DNA from: Aliihoeflea sp052435735
GTDB taxonomy: Bacteria > Pseudomonadota > Alphaproteobacteria > Rhizobiales > Rhizobiaceae
Direction: 5' to 3'
Length of the DNA: 64,000 nucleotides
Assembly (NCBI GenBank): GCA_052435735.1
Contig: JBQVNB010000005.1
Location: 124,001 to 188,000 of the forward strand
Part shown: positions 16,944-25,755 of the stretch, piece after piece
How positions within the stretch are numbered: the first letter of the stretch is position 1
Layout of the letters: each line of letters opens with the position of its first letter
Program-made: the position numbers and the translations under genes
The notes under the pieces: generated by a model
Seen by the model: only the letters and a program-made list of their open reading frames with translations
What the model was told of the DNA's origin: nothing
Databases searched by the model: none

Positions 16944-18260
16944 ATGCGGTTCGTCCATTCCTCCCGCGCGCGATTGGCAATCCTGGGCGGCGCGCTGCTT
17001 GCCGCCGGCGCTGCGGCAGGCGCCGATTATCGTCTTCACCCCGGCGACATCGTCGAGATGTCCGTTGCCGGCACGCCGCAACTCGGTCTGCGCGCGCCGC
17101 TGCAACTCGACGGGACACTCACCTTTCCGCTGGTTGGGACGATCGAGGCCGCAGACGCGACAATCGCGGTCGTACGCGACCGCATCCAGACCGTTCTTGC
17201 CAGCAAGGTGTTGCGGCTTCACGCCAATGACGGCAGGGAATACCTGCGGGCCGTCGAGCGCGAGGACGTCGCCGTCTCCATCGTCGAATACCGGCCCGTC
17301 GCTATCGGCGGCGACGTCGCCCGGCCCGGGGAAGTCCCGTTCCGGCCGCAGATGACCGTGCGCCAGGCGATCGCGTCGGCTGGCGGCACCTTGCCGCTGC
17401 TGGCCGCGGCAGCCGGTCCGACCTTCGATGTGTCCGGCCTGCGCAGCGACTATGTCACCGCCTGGCTCGCCCTCGCCGCCCAGCACGTCCGTATCTGGCG
17501 TCTCGACGGCGAACTCGAAGGCGAGGCACCGTTCGATGCGAACGCGATACCGCCGTCGCCCTCCGCCGAGGCCGATCTCGACGCCCTCCTCGCGTTCGAG
17601 ACGGCTTATGGGGAAACCGAGCGTGCCGAATTCAGCGCGCAGCAGGAGCATCTCGAACGATCGATCGCCCAGGCCGACGAGCATATCGTGGTGCTGACCG
17701 AACAGCAGAAAAACGAGGAAGAAGGCGTCGCGGTGGACACTGCAGAGCTTGCCCGCTCGGGCGACCTCCTGACGCAGGGCACGGTTGTTCATGGACGCGT
17801 GACCGATGCCCGGCGCGCACTCCTGATGTCGTCCACCCGGCTCCTGCAAACCCGTTCGCAACTGATGCAGGTCCGGCGCAACCGCGAGGAACTGACGCGC
17901 GACCTTCAGCGCCTTGCCGGCGAGCGGCGACTGGATTTCCTGCGTCAGTTGCAGGAGGCGACCGTCAAGCTGGCATCGGACCGGGAACGCATGCACAGCA
18001 TCGAACAGAAGCTGCAACTGGCCGGAATCCAGGTACCGAGCGGCGCGCAGCCGGCCGCCGAGCCAACCGTCGTCCTCTATCGCCAGCAGGCATCGGCATC
18101 GACCGTGCGTCTCGAAGCCGATCTGGATTCAGCGCTCGAACCGGGCGACTTCGTCCAGATCTCGCTTGCGGCGGCAGGCGCTCCCGTTTCCGGACAGGCG
18201 ACGCCGGCGAGCGCATTCTTGAGGGCGCGGCCGGCAGGCCTGCGCATGGCCTCGCCATGA
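16944..18260 (+). CDS. Polysaccharide export protein with coiled coil (ExoF-like)
   Basis: A 438-residue exporter with an N-terminal signal sequence (LAILGGALLAAGAAAGADYR), a poly-export (PES) domain (DYRLHPGDIVEMSVAG), an SLBB segment (VAIGGDVARPGEVPF), and a long charged coiled coil from about residue 220 to 370. No lipobox Cys is present at the cleavage site, as in rhizobial ExoF-type proteins. It would form or gate the outer-membrane exit for the polymer. AGGAGG precedes the ATG. The stop overlaps the next start (ATGA). Confidence 0.87.
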   Translation: MRFVHSSRARLAILGGALLAAGAAAGADYRLHPGDIVEMSVAGTPQLGLRAPLQLDGTLTFPLVGTIEAADATIAVVRDRIQTVLASKVLRLHANDGREYLRAVEREDVAVSIVEYRPVAIGGDVARPGEVPFRPQMTVRQAIASAGGTLPLLAAAAGPTFDVSGLRSDYVTAWLALAAQHVRIWRLDGELEGEAPFDANAIPPSPSAEADLDALLAFETAYGETERAEFSAQQEHLERSIAQADEHIVVLTEQQKNEEEGVAVDTAELARSGDLLTQGTVVHGRVTDARRALLMSSTRLLQTRSQLMQVRRNREELTRDLQRLAGERRLDFLRQLQEATVKLASDRERMHSIEQKLQLAGIQVPSGAQPAAEPTVVLYRQQASASTVRLEADLDSALEPGDFVQISLAAAGAPVSGQATPASAFLRARPAGLRMASP

Positions 18261-18982
18261 TCGTCGAGATGTTCGGCCCGGCGGGAAGCGGAAAGACCAA
18301 GCTGTCCCGCGCCCTCGCGCAGGCCCTTGCGGACGACCGGATCGACGTGCGGGTCGTCGCCAGCGACCGACCGGCCGAAGCTGCGACCGGCAGCAGGCTC
18401 GGTGCCGTCCTGTCACGCGCAACGAAGCTGCCCGAGGCGCTTCGCCTCGCATCGCGTCCCCCCCGGTCGCCGATCGCCGATCGGCTTCTTGCTCTTTATC
18501 CGCCACGAAATCCGCTCTGGGCGCTTCGCTACCGCCGATATCTCGACCGGCTCGACGCGCAATGGCGTGAGGCCACGCAGGACCCGGGGATCGTCATCTT
18601 CGACCAGGCCTATCTGTGCGCGCTGTCGTCGCTCGTCATTCTTGCCGGCCGCGCCGACCCTTCGCGCCTTGCCTACGCTCTCGATCTTCTTCCGCAGCCC
18701 GGCGCACTCGTGCAGATCGACATTTCCCGCAGCGCCGTTCATCAACGGCTCGCGGCGCGTCTTGGCCGGCAGTCCGTCCTGGAACGCCTGTTCGAACTGT
18801 CACCGAAGGCGAGCGCCAACCAGATCGAGATCGCCCACGCCATCGGCCGCGAACTCGCCTTGCGCAACCGCATCGCGATCCGTGTCGAAAGCGGGCCTGA
18901 CACGAGCCCGCGCGCCAATGCGGCACGTATCGTGCGCTCCCTGGACGTCATTCGGCGGGAGGCGGACGCATGCGCACCTTGA
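18257..18982 (+). CDS. Uncharacterised P-loop NTPase/kinase in EPS operon
   Basis: A 241-residue protein with a Walker A motif at the very start (GPAGSGKTK, residues 7-15) and a possible Walker B/DxD region FDQAYLCALSS near 116-126. The middle part is rich in Arg and the C-terminus in charged residues. It resembles small adenylylsulfate- or nucleoside-kinase folds but no family is certain. It is coupled to both neighbours: 4 bases overlap with the export gene and 13 bases with the flippase gene. It may phosphorylate a sugar or lipid intermediate; this is inference. Confidence 0.8.
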   Translation: MIVEMFGPAGSGKTKLSRALAQALADDRIDVRVVASDRPAEAATGSRLGAVLSRATKLPEALRLASRPPRSPIADRLLALYPPRNPLWALRYRRYLDRLDAQWREATQDPGIVIFDQAYLCALSSLVILAGRADPSRLAYALDLLPQPGALVQIDISRSAVHQRLAARLGRQSVLERLFELSPKASANQIEIAHAIGRELALRNRIAIRVESGPDTSPRANAARIVRSLDVIRREADACAP

Positions 18983-20349
18983 GCGCTACGTTCGCGCGTG
19001 TCCCGCCGGGCAAATTCGGTGCACGCGGTCTCTCCGGGCTGTTGTCCTCCAGTGCCGGAGCATTCGCCGTCCTTTGCGCCGGCGCCGGCATCACCTATGC
19101 CGCCCAGCTCGTCATCGCCCGCGCGATCGGACCGGAGGGGTTCGGCATCTATGCCTATGTCGTCGCCTGGGTCATGCTCTGCGCCTACGTCGCCACGCTT
19201 GGCTTCCACACTTCGCTTCTTCGACTCCTGCCCGCCTATGAAGCGCGAGGAGCGTGGCCGCTGGCGCGCGGGGTCCTGCGTTGCGCGATGGTGACGACGC
19301 TTGCACTTGGAGCAGCGTTCGCGCTGCTGATCGTCGTTTTCGCCGACCGGCTGGCCGATGGGGACGGCGCATTGGTCCATGCGTTGCGCATCGGCGCCGT
19401 CGCCATCCCCTTGATCGCGTTTCAACTGGCGGTGTCGGCCGGTGTGCGCGCGTTCGGCGGACCCGTCGTCGCGCTCGTGCCGGAACGTATCCTGCGCGAT
19501 GGCACCGTGCTCGCCATCGTCGCAGGCGCCACGCTTCTCGGCCTCGGGCAGCCTGATGCCGTATATGCCGTGCTGGCTTTTGCCACAGGCTGCGCAGTCG
19601 CGCTCGCCTTCGCGCTGACGGCCCTGCGCCTGCTGCGACCGCAAGCGCTGGCCGAAGCGCGCGCCGAAGCCGCCTTTCGCGAATGGCTGGCGCCGGCTCT
19701 CCCGCTGACGGTGCTGCTTTTTGCCGACAATGTCCTCGTCAGATCCGGCGTGCTCGTCCTGGGCATGATCGCCAGCGTGCACGAGGCGGGATTGTTTGCC
19801 ATCGCCTTCGGCTTGTCGCTTCTGGCCGCGCTGCCGCGTATGGCGATCGCCAGCGCCTTCGCGCCGCAGGTTTCGGCGCTTCACGCGCGCGCCGACATCG
19901 ATGGCCTGCGCACATTGAGCGCCCGCTCGACGCTCCTGTCGTTGATCGCAACCATCTGCGTCGCGATTCCGCTTCTGGGCGGCACTCCGGTACTCCTCGG
20001 CTGGCTCGGCCACTCCTTCCTGGAGGCGGCTCCCATCGTCGCGATCCTGATGGCGGGGCAGGTCTTCGCCTCGGCCTTCGGACCGCAGCAGCATCTTCTC
20101 ACCATGACCGGCCACGAACGCGCGAGCGCGGTGATCTTCCTTGTTGCGGCGACGTTCGGCGTCGCCGCCGCCCTGGCGCTCGTTCCGGTCCTCGGCATCC
20201 ATGGCGCCGCCTTTGCGTCGGTCGGGTCAACGGTACTGCTCAATGCGGCGCTGGCCGTCGCGATCCGGCGCCATCTGGCGCTGCCGCCGGGCATGGCGAT
20301 CGCGCTCGGACGTTCGCTGCGACGGGGGAGAGGCCACCATGCCGGCTGA
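18970..20349 (+). CDS. Wzx-type oligosaccharide flippase
   Basis: A 459-residue polytopic membrane protein of the MATE/MOP exporter superfamily with about 12-14 predicted helices. The N-terminal AIGPEGFGIYAYVVAW is the typical Wzx start region (RxLGPxxFGxY). It would flip undecaprenyl-diphosphate-linked repeat units to the periplasm. It overlaps the P-loop gene by 13 bases and the following fusion gene by 11 bases, so all three are tightly coupled. Confidence 0.92.
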   Translation: MRTLSATFARVPPGKFGARGLSGLLSSSAGAFAVLCAGAGITYAAQLVIARAIGPEGFGIYAYVVAWVMLCAYVATLGFHTSLLRLLPAYEARGAWPLARGVLRCAMVTTLALGAAFALLIVVFADRLADGDGALVHALRIGAVAIPLIAFQLAVSAGVRAFGGPVVALVPERILRDGTVLAIVAGATLLGLGQPDAVYAVLAFATGCAVALAFALTALRLLRPQALAEARAEAAFREWLAPALPLTVLLFADNVLVRSGVLVLGMIASVHEAGLFAIAFGLSLLAALPRMAIASAFAPQVSALHARADIDGLRTLSARSTLLSLIATICVAIPLLGGTPVLLGWLGHSFLEAAPIVAILMAGQVFASAFGPQQHLLTMTGHERASAVIFLVAATFGVAAALALVPVLGIHGAAFASVGSTVLLNAALAVAIRRHLALPPGMAIALGRSLRRGRGHHAG

Positions 20350-21847
20350 GAATCTGATCGAATTTCCGACCCGCGATGCACGCGCCGCCATCAATCCGGT
20401 CGTCCGCGCGCTACTCCACGGAATGGCGGCTCGTTCGATCCGCTACTGTCACTGGAAGAGCAACATGCGCCTTGCAGACGCGCTGTCGGGCGACGACGAC
20501 ATCGACGTCCTGATCGATCGGCGGGACGCCTGTGCCTTCCACGCATTGCTTGCCGAAACCGGGTTCAAGCCGGCCGTCTCGCGCGCCCGGATCGGTCACC
20601 CGGGTGTTTTCCATGCCTTCGCGCTCGATCGGGATTCGGCACGGCTGATACACCTCCATGCCTATTCGCAGGTCGTCACCGGCGACAGCCTCGTCAAGGC
20701 GTACCGGCTGCCGATCGAGCACGAACTCCTGGACGACACGCGCCTCATGCATGGCGTAAGGGTTCCGCAGGCAGACGCTGAACTCGTCCTGTTCGCCGTT
20801 CGCAACGCGCTCAAGCATACGAGCCTCGCCGAAATCGCGATGGTCAGCCGACATTATGCCGGCGTCGTGGCCGAACTCGACTGGTTGCGTGGCCAGTGCG
20901 ACGTCGACCGCGCGGCAAAGCTGTGCGCGTCATGGTTCCCGGCAATCGACGAGCGGCTCTTCCACGGCTTGCTGGCAGCCATCGGGACGGAGCGCGCCGT
21001 CGCGCGGCGCATCCGGCTCGGCTTTCGCGTGGCGCGCGCGCTGAAGGGTTTGCGCCGGGTCGGCCGCGCCGCGGCCTTCCTGGACAGGGCGCGGCGCATC
21101 GCGGCGCTCGGTTTCTCGCGCATTACGGGCCGTCGCGACCTCGCCCTTGCCACGGGCGGAGCGGTGATTGCGCTGGTGGGGCCGAAGGCCGTCGGCAAGA
21201 CCACGCTCGGCACGGCGCTGCAAACCCGCCTCGGGGAGCATCTCGACGTGCGGCGCATCCATGCCGGCAAGCCGCCCGCGACCCCGGCGACGTGGCTCCT
21301 TCATCTGGCAATCCCCCTCGCCCGCCGTCTCTTCCCCCGAGAGCGCCCCGGCGAATACGAAAAGCCGGAGCGGCGGGAGAAAAGCCCTTCGCTCCTCTAT
21401 GTCCTGCGCATGGCGATGCTCGCACACGACCGTCGTCACCTTTTGCGCAAAGCGATGCGCGCCGCCACGGCCGGAACGATCGTCATCTGCGATCGCTATC
21501 CGTCTCTCACGGTCGGCAGCATGGACAGCATGCAATTCTCAAAGGCCCAGCAGGCGCGCGCGGCGTCCGCCCTCAAGCGAGGCTTGATGCGGCTCGAAGA
21601 GAAGTTCTGCCTCGACCTGCCGCCGCCGGGCCTCGTGGTCAGGCTTCAGGCACCACTCGGCACGAGCCTGACGCGCGACCGCGAGCGCGGCAAGGAAGGC
21701 GGGCCGGACGCCGACGCCGTCGAGCGCCGCCGGGCGCTGGAATCGAATGGCGACTACGGCAGCGCGCCTGTCGCAGCCATCGATACCGACCGACCGATCG
21801 ACGTTACGGTTCGGGACACCGTGGGCGCCGTCTGGAACAGTCTGTAG
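20339..21847 (+). CDS. Nucleotidyltransferase-like / thymidylate-kinase-like fusion protein
   Basis: A 502-residue two-domain protein. The N-terminal ~230 residues contain HWKSN and SGDDDIDVLID (51-60), the Asp-rich strand of polymerase-beta-type nucleotidyltransferases found in polysaccharide loci. The C-terminal ~220 residues form a P-loop kinase: Walker A GPKAVGKTT near 280, DRYPS near 384 as in thymidylate kinase, and an Arg-rich LID-like RDRERGKEGG. The reaction is unknown. It starts inside the flippase gene (GGGGAGAGG ribosome site) and ends the plus-strand operon. The substrate could be a lipid or sugar phosphate rather than dTMP. Confidence 0.8.
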   Translation: MPAENLIEFPTRDARAAINPVVRALLHGMAARSIRYCHWKSNMRLADALSGDDDIDVLIDRRDACAFHALLAETGFKPAVSRARIGHPGVFHAFALDRDSARLIHLHAYSQVVTGDSLVKAYRLPIEHELLDDTRLMHGVRVPQADAELVLFAVRNALKHTSLAEIAMVSRHYAGVVAELDWLRGQCDVDRAAKLCASWFPAIDERLFHGLLAAIGTERAVARRIRLGFRVARALKGLRRVGRAAAFLDRARRIAALGFSRITGRRDLALATGGAVIALVGPKAVGKTTLGTALQTRLGEHLDVRRIHAGKPPATPATWLLHLAIPLARRLFPRERPGEYEKPERREKSPSLLYVLRMAMLAHDRRHLLRKAMRAATAGTIVICDRYPSLTVGSMDSMQFSKAQQARAASALKRGLMRLEEKFCLDLPPPGLVVRLQAPLGTSLTRDRERGKEGGPDADAVERRRALESNGDYGSAPVAAIDTDRPIDVTVRDTVGAVWNSL

Positions 21848-22082
21848 CAGCTCGATTTTGCAGTCCGTGCTGCGCCATCCACCTTCAGCACTCCTGTAGA
21901 GGCTGCCGCGTCCGTTCGAACTCTTCGTTCGCAGCCCGACAACCGCGCCACCCGGCTTGCATGGACAAGCTGGCCGTGTTGCTTACTTTGCACTTCTGGA
22001 TGCAGGTGCGATCCAGTTTCAGGACAGAGGCGGCCGTCGAATCGCCCGGCGTTCACGTGCAGGCAACATGGGAGAGTTTGAT

Positions 22083-22859
22083 ATGGATCTTGGCATCAAC
22101 GGGCTTCACGTGCTCGTCACGGGCGGCTCGAAAGGGATAGGCCTTGCCTGCGCGAAGGCTTTTCTCGACGAAGGGGCCAAGGTGACGATCGTCTCGCGCA
22201 GTCGCGAGAACCTCGACAAGGCGGCTGCGATCCTCGGGGATGTCGGGCTGGTCGCGGCCGATCTGTCGGATGCGGCGGATGCCGCGCGCGCCGTCGGCGA
22301 GGCGGAGAGTGGCCGCGGACCGATCGACATACTCGTCAACAGCGCCGGCTCGGCGCGGCGCACGCCGGCCGAAGACCTCTCGCCGGATCACTATCGTGCC
22401 GCGATGGACGCCAAGTTCTTCAGCTACGTCAACGTCATCGACCCCGTCATCAAGCGCATGGCCGAGCGCGGCTCGGGCGCCATCGTCAACGTCATCGGCA
22501 ATGGCGGAAAGGTCGCCTCGCCGATCCATATCGCCGGGGGCGCGGCCAATGCGGCACTGATGCTGGCCACGGCCGGGCTTGCCAACGCCTATGCCGGCCG
22601 TGGCATTCGCGTCCTCGCCGTCAATCCCGGCCTGACCGAGACCGACAGGGTCGCCGAGGGGCTTGCCGCCGATGCGAAGGCGCAGGGCATAACGGTCGAC
22701 GAAGCACGCCAACGCGGCGTGTCGCGAATCGCGCGCGGCCGCTATGCGCGGCCCGAAGAGATCGCCGATGCGGTGCTGTTCCTCGCCTCCGGGCGAGCGA
22801 GCTATATTTCCGGCGTCTCGATCACGATGGACGGCGTCGCGGTGCCGACGATCATCTAG
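22083..22859 (+). CDS. SDR-family oxidoreductase lacking the usual Tyr-x3-Lys
   Basis: A 258-residue short-chain dehydrogenase. The cofactor loop TGGSKGIG (13-20), NSAG (86-89) and the late NPGLTETD and ASGRASYISGVSITMDG blocks are normal. The catalytic segment reads ASPIHIAGGAANAALM (about 145-160): His149 lies near the Tyr position and Gly near the Lys position, and the preceding Ser is also missing (VNVIGNGG). It is thus a divergent SDR subgroup. GGGAGA precedes the ATG at 22083. It stands alone, 235 bases after the EPS operon, and converges on the coiled-coil gene with 8 bases of overlap. Confidence 0.85.
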   Translation: MDLGINGLHVLVTGGSKGIGLACAKAFLDEGAKVTIVSRSRENLDKAAAILGDVGLVAADLSDAADAARAVGEAESGRGPIDILVNSAGSARRTPAEDLSPDHYRAAMDAKFFSYVNVIDPVIKRMAERGSGAIVNVIGNGGKVASPIHIAGGAANAALMLATAGLANAYAGRGIRVLAVNPGLTETDRVAEGLAADAKAQGITVDEARQRGVSRIARGRYARPEEIADAVLFLASGRASYISGVSITMDGVAVPTII

Positions 22860-23544
22860 GCTCGTCGAGGCGGCCGACCATCCGCCGCAGCGAGTCGAGC
22901 GTCTGCTGGATGGCGTCGAGGTCCGCGCGCTCGGTCTCCGCCTGGCTGCCCATGCCCTCGTGCAGGCCGCGCAGGCGCGCGAGCCTCAATTCCTCGTCGC
23001 GGATCAAGGCGCGCGCCTGCTCCAGCGCGGCATGACATTTGTCGATCTCTCCAGCGAGCCACCCAGCTTTCGACAGGGCGAGCGTCAACCGCTTTTCGGC
23101 GCCGTCGATATCGCCTGCCTGGTTGTCTTCATCGGACCGGGCCATCTGGCGGCGGATGTCCTCGAACGCCTCGGCGTCGATCGCGCCGCTGGCCCGTTGG
23201 TCAGGCGCCGCGCCCTCGCCCGTAAGGCGCGCCAGCCAGTCGCCGATGCGGGGTGCGCGCCGTAAAGAGGGCGTAGCGGCGAGGATCGTATCATCGCCCC
23301 GGCCTGCGCCGGGCAGCCCGAATCTCTTTGAAGGTCGAGCATCTTCACCGGAGAGCCGGCGCAAAAGCGCAGGCCGCTGATCGACCGGCGGTGCGGGCGG
23401 GACCGGCGCTTGCGGTTCGATCGGCTGGATTTCGGCCTCGGGCTCGGGCTCTACCGACAGAAGCGACGCGGGCGCGGCCGGCACCGGTATTTCGGGTGCC
23501 GGTTCCTTGCGCCGAAACCTGTCCGCAAATCGCGCCATTGCCAT
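22852..23544 (-). CDS. Hypothetical coiled-coil protein
   Basis: A 230-residue soluble protein without a signal peptide. The N-terminal third is rich in Pro/Ala/Glu (EPEPEAEIQPIEPQAPVP) and likely disordered; residues ~145-225 have heptad-like Leu/Ala/Glu patterns (GAEKRLTLALSKAGWLAGEI, ERADLDAIQQTLDSLRRM). I do not recognise the family. The start at 23544 is one of two close Met codons (23544 and 23538). Its 3' end overlaps the SDR gene by 8 bases on the opposite strand. Confidence 0.6.
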   Translation of the reverse strand: MAMARFADRFRRKEPAPEIPVPAAPASLLSVEPEPEAEIQPIEPQAPVPPAPPVDQRPALLRRLSGEDARPSKRFGLPGAGRGDDTILAATPSLRRAPRIGDWLARLTGEGAAPDQRASGAIDAEAFEDIRRQMARSDEDNQAGDIDGAEKRLTLALSKAGWLAGEIDKCHAALEQARALIRDEELRLARLRGLHEGMGSQAETERADLDAIQQTLDSLRRMVGRLDEPR

Positions 23545-23731
23545 GTTCTGTCCGTTCTCGAGCCGTCGGACGCGCGTCCACGACAGCAAAAACCTAGAAC
23601 GACATGGGTAAGGAAAGGTTAACGACGCGTATCCGCCTCTCCCGATCATGGTGAACATCTTCTTAAGGACTGTCACTTAGCCTTGCGCGCACGGAATAGA
23701 CGGCGCATCGCGCCTTTTCGACGAGCGAGGC

Positions 23732-25750
23732 ATGATGAGCGACGTGGCATTCGGGGGCGCCGGCCGGCCGCAAGGCACCCATGACGACGGCAAGGTCACG
23801 ATCTTCGACTTCGCCGCGCTGCTTCGCACACTGCGTCGCCGGCTCCTGTGGATTCTCGTTCCGACCATCGCCTTTCCGGTGATCGCAGCAGCCGCGTCGC
23901 TCGCCATGTCGAACTATTACTGGGCGACCGCGCAGGTGCTGGTCGACCCCGAGGGGATGCAGGTTCTCGAAGGCGAACTCTCGGCAAACGGCCGCTCGGA
24001 ACAGACCTCCCTCATCTATGCGCAGAATCAGGCCTACATCATGGGCTCGAACCGCGTCCTGATGGAGGTCGTCGAACGGGAAGGCCTCGCGATCGATCCG
24101 GAATTCGGCGTCCCGCCGCCGGGCTTCGTCGCCTCCTTCTTCCCCGCCACGCCGAGCGCGGTTCCCGCAGAACGGCTGGCGCTGCGGGCACTGCAGCGCA
24201 ATTTCAACGTCTCGCTCAATGAGGCCAGCTTCGTCGTCGAAGCTTCGGTTAAGTCGGAGGACCCGCAAAAGGCCGCCCGGCTCGCCAATGCCATCGCCGC
24301 GATCTATGTCGAGCAGCGTGCCGAAACGCGTGCCGAGGCCGTCGGCCGCGCGGCGGATGGTCTGTCGTCGCAGCTCGACCGGCTGCGCGAGCGAGTCGAG
24401 GACGGCGAGCGCGCCGTGCAGGCCTACAAGGTCGCCAACAACATCATCGATGCCGATGGCCGGCGCATCGGCGAGCAACGCCTGGCCGACATCACCACCG
24501 AGATCACCCGCGTCGGCGCGCGGATCGCCGAGGACGAGGCGCTGGGGGCCGAGGTCGCGCGGCTGCGGGCCGATTCGAGCTCGTTCGGTTCGGTCGCTGA
24601 AACCAATCTGACGCCCGCAATCGTGACCCTGCGTGCACGTCTCGCCGAGGCGCGGGAGGAAGAGGAAACGCTCGCCTCCTCGCTCGGCGCACGCCACCCG
24701 TCCTACCAGCTTGCCCGCACGCGCTCTCAGTCCGTCAGCCGCCAGCTCGACGTGGAGCTCGACCGGTTCGCGACCTCCGTCGATCAGCGACTTGCCCGTT
24801 CGCGCGCAAACCTCGCCAGCCTCGAAGCGCAGCTCCAGACGGCGGGCGCGACGGTTACCGCCGAGAACCAGTCGAGCGTCGATCTGCGCCAGCTCGAGCG
24901 CACCGCCGCCAGTGACCGGCTCGTCTACGAGGCGTTTTTGCTGCGCACGCGCCAGCTCTCCGAACAGGAGCAGGCCGTCAATCCGGAAAACCCGCAGATC
25001 ATCGCCGCCGCCCTCGCCCCGCTCGAAAAGGCCGGCCCGCCGCGCACCATGATGACTGGGGGCGCGCTCGTCTTTGGTTTCCTCTTCGGCGTCGGCCTCG
25101 CCATGCTGCGCGAACAGTTCGACCAGACAGGGACGCCGGCCACCGCGCGCCGCGCCGTACCGGCCGGTGCTCCACCGGTCTTCCGCCTCTCGCGTCGTTC
25201 GGCGACCGGCGATGAAATGGCGATGCTTGCGACCCGCCGCGAAGCGCCGGCCTTCTTCGACCTCGCCAGCTTGATCGGCAGCATGCCGGCGGCTGGGCCG
25301 GTCGCCTCCATCGCGATAACCGGCGACGATCCCGACGACCGCGCCTTCGTCGCGCTCAACACCACGATTGCCGCGGCCAAGAGCGGACGCAAGGTTCTGC
25401 TGGTCGACGCCGGCCAGACCAGCAATCCGCTCACCACAGCCTTCGGCCTCGAGCGTCATCCGGGCCTCAACGACGTCCAGTCGCTTCGCCGCTTCGAGCC
25501 CGAATTCGCGTTGACCATCGATGCGGCCGGCTTCGCCTTCCTGCCGCGCGGCCTGACCGCGATCGGCACCGGCGCGCCGGTCGAGGACATCGATCTCGCG
25601 CGCTGGGTTGCGGCGTCGGGCAAGGATTTCGACCTGATCATCGTCGACGCGCCGTCAGCGGGTCGCGTTCGCCATGATGGCGCAATCACCGTTGGCGAAA
25701 CCACCGCCGCCGGGTCCGCCCCGGTCATCGCGCAGGTCATCCGGGGCTGA
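23732..25750 (+). CDS. GumC-like polysaccharide co-polymerase with degenerate kinase domain
   Basis: A 672-residue Wzz/GumC protein: TM1 (LLWILVPTIAFPVIAAAASLAM), long periplasmic coiled coil with GYWR-like conserved region, TM2 (TGGALVFGFLFGVGLAML near 450) and a C-terminal ~170-residue domain like BY-kinases. That domain keeps Walker A'-like KVLLVDAGQTS and Walker B-like LIIVDAPSAG, but at the Walker A site it reads AITGDDPDDRAFVAL, with no GKT/S, so ATP binding is doubtful. It opens set B, with the VpsF-like gene 5 bases downstream. ATG at 23735 is an equally good start. Confidence 0.88.
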   Translation: MMSDVAFGGAGRPQGTHDDGKVTIFDFAALLRTLRRRLLWILVPTIAFPVIAAAASLAMSNYYWATAQVLVDPEGMQVLEGELSANGRSEQTSLIYAQNQAYIMGSNRVLMEVVEREGLAIDPEFGVPPPGFVASFFPATPSAVPAERLALRALQRNFNVSLNEASFVVEASVKSEDPQKAARLANAIAAIYVEQRAETRAEAVGRAADGLSSQLDRLRERVEDGERAVQAYKVANNIIDADGRRIGEQRLADITTEITRVGARIAEDEALGAEVARLRADSSSFGSVAETNLTPAIVTLRARLAEAREEEETLASSLGARHPSYQLARTRSQSVSRQLDVELDRFATSVDQRLARSRANLASLEAQLQTAGATVTAENQSSVDLRQLERTAASDRLVYEAFLLRTRQLSEQEQAVNPENPQIIAAALAPLEKAGPPRTMMTGGALVFGFLFGVGLAMLREQFDQTGTPATARRAVPAGAPPVFRLSRRSATGDEMAMLATRREAPAFFDLASLIGSMPAAGPVASIAITGDDPDDRAFVALNTTIAAAKSGRKVLLVDAGQTSNPLTTAFGLERHPGLNDVQSLRRFEPEFALTIDAAGFAFLPRGLTAIGTGAPVEDIDLARWVAASGKDFDLIIVDAPSAGRVRHDGAITVGETTAAGSAPVIAQVIRG

Positions 25751-25755
25751 GCGCG

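Noticed and set aside
21848..22082. 235-base gap before the SDR gene
   Set aside because: A promoter is likely, but I could not see a convincing motif, repeat or RNA structure in it.
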